A stretch of 64,000 nucleotides of DNA from Allium sativum (GCA_030737875.1 CM060915.1:905084677-905148676), one strand, 5' to 3'; counted from the first letter of the stretch, positions 9,965 through 22,230 are shown. The notes: generated by a model not told the origin, from the sequence alone. A program made the numbers and translations.

Positions 9965-10278
9965 TCATCAAGTATTTCCCTTCTGAGCTCTGGAATTCCA
10001 GGCACACAAATTCGCCCTTTTAATCTTAGGACCCCTTGGCTATCAAGGCTAAAATCTGAGGGTTTTCCTTCTTGGATCCGCTGGCGAATCCTTTCAATGA
10101 ATTCATCGTCCTTCTGTAGCATAGTAATCTTATCTTCTAAGGAAGAAGTAACGATAAAACTGGCAATGATTTCATTCTTTCTGCTGAGAGCATCTGCGAC
10201 AACATTGGCTTTCCCCGGAGTGTATATAATTTCAAAATCATATGCTGCAAGGAATTCTAACCAACGCTGTTGTCTCAA
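9880..10278 (-). CDS. RNase H end and integrase N-terminus (A1), broken
   Basis: This segment continues the RT-RNase H frame after a TAG at 10291-10293. It has the end of RNase H, with VVADALSRK near residues 26-34, then a linker and the histidine part of the integrase zinc finger (HKSKLSIHPG). Beyond about 9925 the translation is nonsense, because one base is missing relative to the following integrase frame. The predicted TTG start is only in-frame sequence, not a real start. Confidence 0.8.
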   Translation of the reverse strand: MRQQRWLEFLAAYDFEIIYTPGKANVVADALSRKNEIIASFIVTSSLEDKITMLQKDDEFIERIRQRIQEGKPSDFSLDSQGVLRLKGRICVPGIPELRREILDECHKSKLSIHPGVNKCIMISSAHSGGRR

Positions 10279-10290
10279 GTTTAGATCTTT

Positions 10291-11625
10291 CTAGGTGAAC
10301 AGATATTTCAAGGATTGATGATCGGTGTATAGTTCGAATTTCTCGCCCAATAAATAATGCCTCCAGATTCTTAAAGCAAACACGATAGCTAATAACTCCA
10401 GATCATGAGTTGCATAGTTTCTTTCATGCGGCTTCAGCTGACGGCTGGCATAAGCGATCACTTGGCCTTTTTGCATTAACACTGCGCCTAGCCCTCTAAT
10501 AGAAGCATCTGTCCATACAGTCAAGTCTTGGTTGCCTTCTATAATTGTCAATACTGGAGCAGTTGTCAACTTCAGTTTCAGCTCCTGGAAAGCTTCTTCA
10601 CATTCGGGAGTCCATTTGAATTTCTCATGCTTTTTTGTAAGCTTTGTCAATATACCAGATATCTTTGAAAAATCCTGAACGAATTTCCGATAGTAACTAG
10701 CTAATCCAAGGAAACTTCGAACTTCAGTGGGGGTAGTAGGTTGTTTCCAGTTCTGAATCTCTGTAATTTTGCTTGGATCTACAGCAATTCCTTCTTTTGA
10801 TACGACATGGCCTAGGAATTTGACTTCATTCTGCCAGAAGACACATTTAGAAAATTTAGCTTTCAAGACATTTCTCCTTAGAATTTTCAACACTTGTTCT
10901 AAATGTTTTGCATGTTCGTCTTCCGACTTGGAGTAGATTAAAATGTCATCGATGAAGACTAGAACAAATTTATTCAACACACCTCGGAACACTCTGTTCA
11001 TAAGATCGACGAAGTATGCCGGAGCGTTATATAAGCCGAACGACATTACTAACCATTCGTAGAATAAATCGGGACCCCTGAAGGCTGTCAAAGGAACACA
11101 GTCTTCGGCTATACGCAATTGGTGGAAACCTGTGGCTAGGTCCATTCTGGAGAATACTGTTGCTCCATTTAATTGATCTAACAGATCATCTATTCGGGGC
11201 AAGGGATATTTGTTCTTCAGTGTCTGTTTATTGAGATCTCGGTAATCAACACAAAGTCTTAGAGTACCGTCTGATTTCGGGACAAATAATACTGCTGCTC
11301 CCCAAGCTGAAAAGCTCGGTCTGATCAGACCTTTCCAAAGTAATTCTCGGGTTTGACTACTTAACTCTTCTTTTTCTTTCGGGACCATTCTTCTTATTGG
11401 ATGTACTACTGGTCGGGCGTTAGGAATTAGATCTATTCTAAATTCAATCTCTCTTTGCGGCGGTAAGTTTTCCACTTCTTCAAACACATCCGCATAGTTT
11501 TTAACGACCGGTATCTTTTCTAATGAAAGGGGAGTAACTTCTAAAGAAGACCAAAATTCTGTTCTATTAATTTCTGAGCCATGGCATGGTATAGTGATAT
11601 GCCCAAGTTTTGTTTTAACTTTCAC
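10291..11625 (-). CDS. Reverse transcriptase and RNase H (A1), broken
   Basis: This 444-residue segment copies element RNA into DNA and removes the RNA strand. The RT spans roughly residues 55-290, with catalytic acids D162 (MDLATG) and D226-D227 in the FIDD box; the family usually has YVDD or FIDD here. The stretch at 183-204 departs from the family pattern, which suggests further decay. RNase H begins near 365, with D373 (WTDAS), E410 and D435 ([10 protein letters not shown]). It shares one frame with gag-protease but is separated from it by TGA (11668-11670) and TAA (11632-11634), and it ends at TAG 10291-10293. The apparent GTG start is not a true initiation site. Confidence 0.93.
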   Translation of the reverse strand: MKVKTKLGHITIPCHGSEINRTEFWSSLEVTPLSLEKIPVVKNYADVFEEVENLPPQREIEFRIDLIPNARPVVHPIRRMVPKEKEELSSQTRELLWKGLIRPSFSAWGAAVLFVPKSDGTLRLCVDYRDLNKQTLKNKYPLPRIDDLLDQLNGATVFSRMDLATGFHQLRIAEDCVPLTAFRGPDLFYEWLVMSFGLYNAPAYFVDLMNRVFRGVLNKFVLVFIDDILIYSKSEDEHAKHLEQVLKILRRNVLKAKFSKCVFWQNEVKFLGHVVSKEGIAVDPSKITEIQNWKQPTTPTEVRSFLGLASYYRKFVQDFSKISGILTKLTKKHEKFKWTPECEEAFQELKLKLTTAPVLTIIEGNQDLTVWTDASIRGLGAVLMQKGQVIAYASRQLKPHERNYATHDLELLAIVFALRIWRHYLLGEKFELYTDHQSLKYLFT

Positions 11626-11667
11626 GATTCTTTAGGCGCATCTAACTTTGGCCTTATATTTTGTTAA

Positions 11668-12924
11668 TCATTCCAAACCGAGAATAACATCGAATTCCGA
11701 TAAATCCATAACAATTAAGTGGATGGGAAACTTGTAACATGAATAAGAGATAGGCACTCTGCAGTATAAACTGAGACTAACAGAACCTCCTATCGGGTTT
11801 TGAACTTTAATCGGTTCTTTTAGAATTCTTTGTTTCAATTTTAACTTATGGACAATATTACCAGAAATGAAGCTACGTGATGCACCGGTATCAAAAAGTA
11901 CAGAAACAGGAATATTTTTAATGGTAAGTGTACCTCCCAAGACGTCGGGTTTACCTGATCCATCGGTGATAGCTGGCGGGGTCTTCCCGTCATAGACATG
12001 AGCCACTTGTGCATTCTGCTTCAGAGGACAATTCCTGTTATAGTGCCCCTTCTTATAGCAGTTGTAGCATTCGGCTGAGTCATTTGCCTTTGGTTTCCTC
12101 GGAGCTTTGCATACATTAGAAAAATGACCTGGCTTCCCGCAGTTGTAGCAATTTCCTTTCGGGATCTTTGCAGGTTTCTGAGTAGCGGCCGCGGTAATGC
12201 TAGACTCGGGTTGATCTGCTGAGGCCTTGCGCTTATTTCCAGCTTGGCTTTTGGCGCGGTCTTGGCTAGCGTGCCTTTCATCCATGTCTTCGTAATTGCA
12301 AGCCATTTCTACTAATTCTGAAAAGGAGAGTTTGATGTTGCTCATAGCTCTGTCATGGTACTTGCGCTTTAGCCCAAATATGAATCTCTTGTTCTTTGCT
12401 TTGTTGGTCATAATCAGCTCTGGAGCATAGCGCGACAACTGGGTGAGCTTATTAAGGTAATCCTGAATAGAGAGATCTCCTTGCTGGAGATTAGCAAACT
12501 GCTCTCGCATCCTCTCTAGAGCCTGTTCAGGTACAAACTTTTCATTGAACATAGTTTTGAATTGCTCCCAGGTCTTGACAGTACCTGCTGCATCCTCTGA
12601 GGTAATGGCATCCCACCACAGCTCTGCTTCCTCCTGAAGGAGCCAAATACGAAGTCGTGCTTTGTTATTGGTTCCCATACCCATTAATTCAAAGATTTTC
12701 TCATAGGTCTTCAACCAAGCTATAGCTTCGGTCACTGTACCAGTGCCAGTAAAGGGTTTTTCCCCAAGGTTCCTGTACCTCTTTGCTACTTTATCTAGCT
12801 CAAAGTCCTCAGGTGCTGGTGGATGAACAATAGGGCCTTCCACAACTACGGGGATATTCCCCCGTCCTCCTGCTGCATCTCCTCGGCCTCCACGGCCTCC
12901 TCTAGCTGCTGCTCGTGTAGCCAT
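11668..12924 (-). CDS. gag: Gag and protease (A1)
   Basis: This 418-residue segment begins at a clear ATG (12922-12924), about 250 bases downstream of the PBS. An arginine/glycine-rich N-terminus (1-25) is followed by a retrotransposon Gag domain (about 55-215) with tryptophans at 94, 103 and 104. Two CCHC zinc knuckles follow: C259, C262, H267, C272 and C286, C289, H294, C299. They bind the packaged RNA. An aspartic protease starts near 320, with active-site D345 in LFDTGAS. The open frame stops at TGA 11668-11670, at a place where relatives carry a tryptophan, so the protease end and everything after it are cut off in this copy. Gag itself looks intact and could still form particles. Confidence 0.95.
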   Translation of the reverse strand: MATRAAARGGRGGRGDAAGGRGNIPVVVEGPIVHPPAPEDFELDKVAKRYRNLGEKPFTGTGTVTEAIAWLKTYEKIFELMGMGTNNKARLRIWLLQEEAELWWDAITSEDAAGTVKTWEQFKTMFNEKFVPEQALERMREQFANLQQGDLSIQDYLNKLTQLSRYAPELIMTNKAKNKRFIFGLKRKYHDRAMSNIKLSFSELVEMACNYEDMDERHASQDRAKSQAGNKRKASADQPESSITAAATQKPAKIPKGNCYNCGKPGHFSNVCKAPRKPKANDSAECYNCYKKGHYNRNCPLKQNAQVAHVYDGKTPPAITDGSGKPDVLGGTLTIKNIPVSVLFDTGASRSFISGNIVHKLKLKQRILKEPIKVQNPIGGSVSLSLYCRVPISYSCYKFPIHLIVMDLSEFDVILGLE

Positions 12925-13054
12925 CTAAGAGAATACTGTATAAACAAGAAAAGAGTCAAGCTCACAGATTTGGTAATTTTCATAAATGATAAAGCAGGGG
13001 AATACAAGGAAAGATAATGATGATGTACTGATCAAATTGTTTTGCTAATCTGCT

Positions 13055-13133
13055 TAGCTCATTCTAGGACATTGCTAATCCTATCTCTAATGAGCTACTC
13101 GCATTAGAACACTACTGATTCTATTCTGACGAG
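13055..13133 (-). other. Paired leader hairpins between PBS and gag (A1)
   Basis: Hairpin 1 has a 9-bp outer stem (13055-13063 with 13089-13097), an asymmetric 1x5 internal loop, an inner stem (13065-13070 with 13078-13083, including one wobble in RNA sense) and a 7-nt loop reading TAGCAAT in element sense. Hairpin 2 repeats the plan: outer CTCG/CGAG (13098-13101 with 13130-13133), inner 13105-13110 with 13118-13123, loop CAGTAGT. The closing C-A mismatch on the plus strand is a U-G pair in the minus-sense RNA. Equivalents exist in A3, B and C. Confidence 0.75.
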
Positions 13134-13173
13134 GTGTTTAATTTGTTAGATCCCGGAACTAAGGTTAACCAAA

Positions 13174-13185
13174 GCTCTGATACCA
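13174..13185 (-). other. Primer binding site of A1 (initiator-Met tRNA)
   Basis: In element sense the bases read TGGTATCAGAGC, two bases after the 5' LTR. This is the complement of the 3' end of plant initiator methionine tRNA, the standard primer for this retrotransposon group. Confidence 0.95.
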
Positions 13186-13187
13186 AC

Positions 13188-16100
13188 TGTGACGATCCCA
13201 AAATCAGAGGGGTGGTATTAAGGATAATCATTGGGAAATAACTCATTAATCATCATAGCAGCGAACAAATAATAGCAAAAACAATAAATAGAATAATTTA
13301 CATGGATATGACAGCGGAATCACAACATGTAATAACATCAGAATAGCTTAGCGTGGGATATAACTTAGTAAATAAAAAGGAAAGTGATCAGTCATCATCG
13401 CCAGAGGCGGAATACATACATGCAGTGGGACATAATAAGGGTATCAGTCTACATCGCCGAAGGCGGTACATATACATACAATAAGAAATACGAAAATTAA
13501 ATCAGTCTGCATCGCCTGTGGCGGAATCATAATATAAGAACAATAATGGCGGAAAAAGTCAAAGTCATCTCTGTGAAGTCAGCCTCGCCATGAGCCAAAA
13601 ATGCACTCTATGCAGCAGTGCAGAGCCAGAAACAACCTGTCACATGTGTACTAGGCTGCCCGTGTGAAAATAAGGGCACCCGCGTTTGCAAAGTGAAACA
13701 AACAACGAGTCAGTCATGAGGACTGGTATGAGGAATCTATTTAACAATTAAACAACAGTAATAGCAAATCATAGGACCACGCCACTTTCGCGGAACGGGT
13801 TTACTCCAGTGATTGCTAGTGCATTTAAAACAAAATAAATTCTTTTAAAACAACGCAATGCTTTTAAAGAGAATGAAGCCATTATAAGACTCAGGTCCCA
13901 TCACACAATGCAACGCAAGCCGGAGGATAGAGTTTTACCTTATAATAGCAAAATATGCTTGATACGTATAAAACGAAATCATTTGATATTATTACTAGTG
14001 CATATATGTTTCAAAAACGAATAGCATCATAAATATCAATCATAGGCGACATGAGCGTCCCATGCCACTATGTCGCCATATATAAGTTACAATCGAATCC
14101 GTTATCTCGTATTGGAAATTGGATTTCCGTCATGAGTCGAGGCAAGGGGCAAGCTCCTCTCCGCTTCGAGACACTCTAGCAAATGCCTCAGGACTACGCA
14201 CTCTGGGCAATCCTGGATCTTAAGGGCCGGTCCTCACTTACGTTAGAGGATTAATTATGCCTGAACACACGTTTCCCGGTCCTTACAGACCTCTAATCGA
14301 GGCTCCTCGCATTCCAACAACCACAAAGGTGAAAAGTAGATATATATATCAGGGCAGGTAAGTCACTGACACCACCATAGCTAGAAAGAAACGTCGTGCT
14401 CTCCCTGCAGTCCGTATCCCGTTTTTAACTCATACCGGGGTGTGAGGCTCGCGAATCTACGAAATACACAAAGCTAGGTCTCGCAGACCGTGCTTTGATC
14501 ATTCTCCACAAGACTTTGCTTTGCAACAGAAGCCTTGATCACAACATCTTGGCATGCCACATAGGCAGTCCACTCCATACGATTGATTTCCATCGATATA
14601 TAACCCCTGAGCTCGTATGTCTCAGAGAAGGGCGTTAAGCAAAAGAATAAATTCTCCGCCGCCAAACAGATATACATTTAACAGAGATCAATCAGTATAT
14701 AACAAAATCCAATGTCAGACACACAGTACATTTACAAGTCCATTCTGGGTCTGAACGAAACCGGAGGCGTCATTTCCTCGCATATCCGTACAATCAACAC
14801 ATACGTTCAGACGGCTACTACTTCCGTCCCATTTCCGGTAGCTACTCCGGTTAGGAACCTCAGTAGCGCCCATCCAACCGATACGAAGATCGTCGGTCTT
14901 GAATCATCTTTGCATTTTCCAATTCGAATCGCTCGATAAATTATTTGAAATGAGGGTTAGCTCGGCCTTTTCAAATAATTCATGTCATTAGAATTTAAAT
15001 TGATTCCTTTTTATGGTTATATTATTCGACATCCATCTTTCAGTTATTTAGTGTTATTTTCGTGTCAAACACATACAACCATCAAATATCAAACAATTCA
15101 AGCCCAATTGGTTTATTTTCAATCAATGTTGCTTATAATATTTTATAACGATTTTTTGCCATTTTTATTTATTTAAAAATGGCCACATTTAATTAAACGA
15201 CGTTTTAGGTCGTGTCGTGGCGCTGGCGCTGTTTTTCCCTTAATTTGTTTTACACATATCGGAAAATCTAACCGTTGGATTTCTACAAAGTCTATATCAG
15301 TGGGAAGATATTCCCAAAGCGAACCCAACGGTTCCAGTTTCGTGAGAATCCGACGGTCGGATCTTCCACACTAGTCGTTTGAAGTTACGGTTTCAAAATA
15401 CGAACTGCAGCGTCGTTATTCGATTTAATTTAATTATATTTATATTTATATATAAATATAAATGATTCTAGCGCTGTTTTTCTTCAGATTTGAATTAAAC
15501 ATTCTGGACAATCCAACCGTTGGATTTTTACAAGGTTGGTGCCATTGGAAAGATATTTCCAAGGCGAACCCAGCGGTTGCGGTTTCGGGAAAATCCGATG
15601 GTCGGATTTCTCGCACTAATCGTTTCAAATTACGATTCCAAAACACGAACTGCACGGCCTCTATTCCTTTTAATTATATTTATATTTATATATATAAATA
15701 TAGTTCATTCTATAATTTCAACTATAGTTCATTCTATATTTTCAACTTCGTTTTCACTTCAAATATTTCACTAACGCCTTAATATTTCAAAAAATTTCGC
15801 CATAACCTCCTTTGTACGGGGAGGGGTTTGGAAATTTATTGGGCCGTGTTAGGTACCCAATAAATCCTAAAAACCACTCACATATTTATAGTGATATATT
15901 TTGGTGTTTACGGGGGAGCATGTACTGATAATCACTCCAGAGAATAAATTCTCGTCACCCCGTTTCCGTGTGGAAATAAATAGTCCATGTGCCGTATCTA
16001 ATAACTAGAGCGATGTGATTATTGTCAACTCCAGCATAGTGTGGGGTTTTTATTAATCTGGCAATTTATCGTTATAATTTATATAGTCCATATCAGTCAT

Positions 16101-19100
16101 CAGTTCAACCTGTAGTACATAGTCATCGCCATACAAGCCTCTTGCTTGTATGGTAAATCTTCCACCTCGTCACACAAGCTCCAATTGCTTATGTGGAATA
16201 TGATGAAGTATGCCTGTCATCAAGAAGTATGCCATGTAGTGTAGTTCAAAATTAATTGTTACTATCCTATGGCGTTATTTATTATTTCACACAGAATAAC
16301 CAGCACTCCGCATCCAATGGCATTCACAGGAGTTGATATATAAATAAAATTGCGCAGCCAACTCATCAAGGTTTACCTATTTGTCGGGCACGCAAATAAT
16401 TTCTTTACTCTACAGCTAATCCATTTTTCCTGTTCAACACATGTATATATATGCAGAACAAAGCTAATAATAATATTTCTAGCGAACTATTATTTATTTC
16501 AACACGTGTGTATTTTTAACTAAGCGTATACATGATAAAAGAAACATTTTTATCATCAAAAATATTTATTCGACACGTGTGTATTTTTAACACTTCATAT
16601 TCACTATAAAAATATTGTTTTCATTGCCGATTCATTTTATTTTTAAAAGATGATAACATTCAACACATGAATTTCAACTCGACGAAAAAATTGCAATTCA
16701 ACACATGAATATTCTATATAGTTTGTATATATATATAAAAATGTGATTTTTATCGCAAAAGTTATTTGTTTAAATTCAAATAATATTCAACACATGAATT
16801 TCAACTCAACGAATGAATTGCAACTCAACACATGAATATTCTATATAGTTTGTATATATATAAAAATGTGATTTTTATCGCAAAAGCTATTTGTTTAAAT
16901 TCAAATAATATTCAACACATGAATTTCAACTCAACGAATGAATTGCAACTCAACACATGAATATGCGATATAGTTTGTATATATATAAAAATGTGAATTT
17001 TATCTCTAAAGCCATTTGTTTAAATTCAAATAATATTCAACACATGAATTTCAACTCAACGAATGAATTGCAACTCAACACATGAATATTCTATATAGTT
17101 TGTATATATATATAAATGTGATTTTTATCGCAAAAGCTATTTGTTTAAATTCAAATAATATTCAACACAGGAATTTCAACTCAACGAATGAATTGCAACT
17201 CAACACATGAATATTCTATATAGCATATGTAATTTATTTCAACGAATGAAAATTATTCTAACACATAAATATTTCAGAAAATTTCGGCAGCATAACGGCA
17301 GGGTAGTTAAAACTGGGACCGTCCCTAGTACGGCTCTTCGCTCTACCTTAAAACCTCGCGGTTTTTGACAATGGGGATCATGCATCTAGTTCGCACGCAG
17401 GCGGCATGTTTTATTTTCAATTCCACAATCCTATTCTAATTTGTTTCAACCACAAGAGGGTATTTTTCAACCACAAACAATTATTTCCAACCATTCGTCA
17501 TACCATATAATATCACGTCAATCACAAGCAATAAATATCGTCCATGGTCTGTGGACGAGGGGAGTATATATATATATTATAATAATTCACTTGCATTTCA
17601 TCACAATTCAAAGCATATATGTTTCATTCAACGCTTGTATAATTTATACATCGCTAATATAACTTATACAACACATGTACATGAGGTATACAATGCGTAT
17701 ATAATTTACTCTTCGCTTATATAATTTATACAACGCGATTTCATTCACACAAATAGTTTAGATTCCTCACATTGGTTATTGCAGTGCTAAAAATCGTAGG
17801 AAGGTCAGAAAAATCCGCGGCTTCTTCTAGAATGTAGAGAGCCTCCTTGCGGTCACGGTGTCTCCTGTTTCATCGAATTTCGTTAACATAGCAAAAAGAT
17901 ATGATTTTTACAAGTTTGCAACGCTTCATAGTGTAAAAATCAGTTGAAAATAGGTTTAGCCGTATACCTCCTTCGAGCTCGAGAACTAGGGTTAAACTTT
18001 TCGGCAAAACCGCGAAGCGATAGGACGAACGGCCAGCGCTGCGTCGAAGAGGAAGGGAAGAGCTTCCCAGCTACCCGAGATGATCGGCTCGGTGGTCCCC
18101 AGCACCCACGGCGGCGGCGCGAAGTTCGGACCTTCCCGGCGCGATATCTCCCTCTACACTCAACAATAATTCTTGAAATTACTATGGATTTGAAGATCTT
18201 TGAACGCTCTTCAAAATGGATCTTAGTTTGCTTGATTTCGTTGTGTGGTTGTGGAGAAATTGAAGAGAGAAGTTCGGAGTATATTTCCGCGTCGGGCCAG
18301 GAAGTTACGATGAGGGAGAAAAGATGTGATTGGCCCGCTCCTTTTTATTTTAATTTTTAATTTATTTAATTCCAAAAATACCTCCTTCCACAGACGAACT
18401 CGAAATCAAACCCAACGACTGTCGCCCCTAGCTAAATACCCCCATTACGAACACAACGGGATATGTTTCGCTGGCCCATTCGACTGTTACAGTCAGTTAT
18501 TTTTTAAATTAAAATATAAAACATTCGATATTTAATTTAAACGTACATTTCAATTTGCCAGGGCCACAAACTGAATCGAAAAATTCCAGAAAAATAAACC
18601 TAGCTTTGTTTTGACGATACGGTCCTAACAAAACCAGTTTCGTCAAATTCTGAGCTCGTTTGAAAAACGACCATTTTTAGGTCGACCCATTTTAACAGAA
18701 TTTGACCAATCACATTTTCTTTTGCCCCGCTCACATACTAGCTTCAAAAATTATGAAATTTGAAACTTAGCAATAATTTGACATCCCGGACCCAACAAAA
18801 GTGGTTTCGTCGAATTCCGAGGTCGCGTGCAAAATATCAATTTTCAAGGCTATATATACTATATAGCGACCTTTCTGAAAATTCATTTGGCCATAACTTT
18901 TGATTTCCATTATGAAATTTCGATTTTTCAGATTCGTTAGAAAGGTACTCATAAACAGATTTAAATTTTTTCAGTTTCGCTAAAATCCGTTATATTTTCC
19001 ACCCGGTACAGTCAGACAAAGTTTGTATTCAAAATTTCAAACTGCAATACCATACCCAATTCTATATTTCATTGAAATATACTATTTCAACAATTCAAAT

Positions 19101-19160
19101 TCTTTGGTAAAAACCTAATTTAAAAAATTTAAACTAGTTCACATTTTCCGGGTTATTACA
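13188..19160 (-). mobile_element. 5' LTR of A1 (5973 bp)
   Basis: This is the second LTR of A1, colinear with 2621-8594 and one base shorter. Differences are scattered substitutions and a few small indels, about 2-3% in the samples I compared. It holds the same internal features, including the 125-bp array. As 5' LTR it should carry the promoter. Element-sense U3 would run from 19160 towards an A-rich run near 18340-18370, followed by a GC-rich leader around 18030-18150. I see no clean TATAAA there. The 138-residue plus-strand frame at 17944-18360 is antisense and is broken in the other LTR, so it is not annotated as a gene. Confidence 0.95.
16659..17227. repeat. 125-bp tandem array in A1 5' LTR
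   Basis: Unit starts are at 16659, 16786, 16911, 17036 and 17161, with periods of 125-127. Unit order and content parallel the array at 6086-6656, so the array predates the insertion of A1. Confidence 0.93.
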
Positions 19161-22100
19161 TAAATTCATGTGTTGAATAGAAATAAATTCATGTGTTGAA
19201 TAGAAATATAAATTCATGTGTTGAATAGAATAAAAATTCATGTGTTGAATAGAATAAATATTCATGTGTTGAATAGAATAAACATTCATATGTTGAATAA
19301 AAGCTTTGTTGATTAGACTAACGCCATTTTGACGTGAACGATATTTATATCGGTTTTATTCATTTTTGTAATGAATATAGAAAAGAAAGTGATTTCAAAA
19401 TATAATGTTTTGAAAATATTATCATTTGTATATCGATGATGTGGAATATTCAATTTTGATTCGAAATTGAATATGAAGTTGAAATCGTTTCGAAAACGAA
19501 TTTAAAACGATTTATAAAATACGTTTTAAAGGGAAATCGATGAAATATATATAATATATATTATATATATTAAATGGCCTGAATAGAACGCGCCGCGGTA
19601 GTTCGCGAATTTCAACCATTGACTTCGAATGGATACTACGGGAGATCCGACCGTCAGATTCTCCTAAAATTGGAACCGTTGGGTTCGTATCGAAAAGGGC
19701 TTTCTAATGAATATTAGAAATTAGAAATCTAATGGTTGGATTTGGAGTTATGTCCAAATCAAAATTGGAAAAGGTCGCTGTAAGTGCAGTTCGATGGCCG
19801 TTGATGGAAATCGACTGTACGGGCCTTGATAAAATTATTAAAAATAGTAATAATCTGTGTAAAATCATAAGAAATGATTTGTGAAGTATTAATACGAAAA
19901 ACTACATATTTGAAAAGATAAAACTAGATTTTTATCGAATTGAACTAATTTTGAACTAGAATAATAATTTATTTATTTTTAAATAAATAAATTAGATTTG
20001 AAAGGGTTCTAAAAGTAACCAGAAGTTTCAATAATTGAATTGGAATGGAATGTGATTTTGGGTTTATAGTGAACCGTGTTTTAAATGACATTGGTTCTAT
20101 AAACCAGTTAAAGACAGGATATGATTTCCCAAGTTAAACAATCTTTAATATTGATTTTTGGGAAGATTAAAACCAAGTGGAGTTTTAATGAGTCTTTAAT
20201 TAGATTGAAATAATCGAGAATGGAGTATCACCAGTTTTGCTCCAGGTGATAGTTAAATCTTTAATTAGATTTGAACGTGAAATGGTAATTGAATTTACTG
20301 ATAACACCGTGGTGTAAGATATGAAGTATTACCAGTTTTACTTCATGGGATGAATAGGTTGGTATTGGGAAATAAAATAAATGATTACTTCGGTGTGGTT
20401 CGCTAATCCCGACTGATTTGAATTGATATTCAAAAGGAGATTAAAGAATAAATTTAAAGAATTTATCTTTGATAAAATTAATGGAAACCTTTCCCAAAGT
20501 ATAAGAATATTGGAATGAAAGAATATTCTGAATTGGAATCAGGCGTATGTCGTGTTTGTGTAACACATGTTTATTATATACGCGAGTTATTCAGAATGAC
20601 CGGGTTCATCCCATTCTGAATAACTGATTCGACGTGGTGTTGAGGATGAAGACGGTGGTCGAAGACCGGAGGTCTTCACATCGTTTGGGTGATTACTGAT
20701 GATCTTGATTGGGCTGTACAACCAAGAGGAGGGAATCAATTGGTGAACGTCCAGACGTACTTGGAGATCTATGGATATGCGAGGTACAAGGTGCCTCCGG
20801 TTTCGTTCAGACCCAGAACGAACTTGTAAATGGACTGTGTGTCTGACATTGGATTTTATTCTGTGTGATTGATTTCTATTAAATATATATTTGTTTGGCG
20901 GTGGAGAATTTATTCTCTGGCTTAACGCCCTTCTCTGAGACGTACGAGCTCAGGGGTTATATAGTGGTGTATATCAATCGCATGGAGTGAATTGTCTGTG
21001 TGGCATGTCTAAGTGGCAATTGATCAAGGCTTTTGTTGAAAAGCAAAGTCTTGTGGTTGATGATCAAAGCACCGCCTATATGGCACAACTTTGTGTAGCA
21101 TTGATTCACGAGCCTCACACCCCGATTGTGAACCAAAAACATGAGAGGACCTCAGGGAGGGAATGTGTTTCCTTCTAGCTAGGGTGGTGTTAGTGACCTA
21201 CCAGCCCTGACATTTATATTATTTTCACGTGTGCGGTTGTTGCTGTTGCGAGGCCCTCGGATATATCGGTGACTGTGTGGAGCCGATGGAGTCATTTGGC
21301 TCATTGGCGCCCCAAAGGGCTTGTGTTCAGGAATTTTAATCAACATTGGTGGACCGGCCCTGTCGCTTCAAGGGCCCACCTGAGTCTGGGTCCTGATACA
21401 CGGGCTAGAGCGTCTCGAATCGATTTCGGACTATCTTTTGCCTCGGTTCGCAGACGGAAATCCAACTTCCAATACGTGACTTTGTGGTTTTGATTGTAGA
21501 CCCTAGTATGGCGACATAGTGGTATGGGACACTTATGCCGTCTATGATTGATACTTATGATTTGAAGTTGTTTTATACACTATGCACTTATAATAGTATC
21601 AAATGATTTGTTTTAAACGTATCAAGCATTCTTGGCTATTATAAGGTAAAAACCCTATCCTCTGGCTTGCGTTGCATTGTGTGATGGGACCGGGGTCTTA
21701 TAATAGCTTCTGTTCTTTATTTAGCATTGCGTTGTTGTTTTATGCACTGGTATTCTTAGGAGGAAACTCGTTCCGTGTTATACGGCGTGATCCCTTGATT
21801 TACCTAACTTTAAAATAATGATTAATAACTGTTTTAGTTCTCACACCAGTCACATGACTGAACTGGAGTTTATTGTTTTAACCTAAACTCTGGGTGCCCT
21901 TATTTTGACATGGGCAACTAGTAGTTTTGGTTTTGCAGATTTATACTCACAGGATCCTGATTTACAGCTGAACGATGCTCGAAAAGCTCTGTATCCGTGT
22001 ATTACTTTCAGTTGTGTATTATATTATTTTTCCGCTGCTATGTAATGTAATTTAAATCTCTGATATTTTTTGTGTAATATTTATTCATACTCTATATATT

Positions 22101-22230
22101 CTTGTATTCTGATGGAATCGTTGTAATTAACAATGAAATGTTCTTCTGTTTGTGTTTTGATTCGACTTGTCCTCAAAGTAATTTGTTCTTTCTCTTCTCT
22201 TAGGAGATCGGGGAAGTTCGGGTCGCTTCA
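19161..22230 (+). mobile_element. LTR of family-A element A2, right part
   Basis: This continues the LTR interrupted at 2620. It begins with the second target-duplication copy (taaat, 19161-19165) and the rest of the TTCATGTGTTGAATAGAA array to about 19303. The block around 20790-20860 is the reverse complement of 4143-4200 in A1 and of 55560-55620 in A3. The LTR ends GGGTCGCTTCA at 22230; A3 shows the equivalent end as the reverse complement of 54230 onward. No PBS follows, so this is either a 3' LTR or a solo LTR. It abuts LTR sequence of element B, into which it inserted. Confidence 0.85.

Larger units (their letters stand above)
2621..19160 (-). mobile_element. Complete Ty3/gypsy chromovirus (Tekay/Del-like) A1
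   Basis: This is a 16.5 kb minus-oriented LTR retrotransposon with every structural landmark: paired LTRs ending TG and CA, 5-bp target duplication, initiator-Met PBS, gag, protease, RT, RNase H, integrase, chromodomain-like tail and PPT. The LTRs make up about 12 kb of the total. By eye the two LTRs differ by only about 2-3% in the samples I compared, making this the youngest insertion in the window. The coding region has four stop codons and one frameshift, so this copy is probably no longer able to move by itself. The integrase C-terminus and long LTRs suggest the Tekay/Del chromovirus clade, but I cannot confirm the clade without a phylogeny. Confidence 0.93.

Noticed and set aside
13174..13187. 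tRNA gene fragment
   Set aside because: Only the 3' terminal complement is present, next to an LTR. It is a primer binding site, as are 25816-25827, 39520-39531 and 61491-61502.
17944..18360. 138-residue open frame in the A1 5' LTR
   Set aside because: It is antisense to the element and is split in the nearly identical 3' LTR (7375-7602 and 7617-7802), so it is not maintained.
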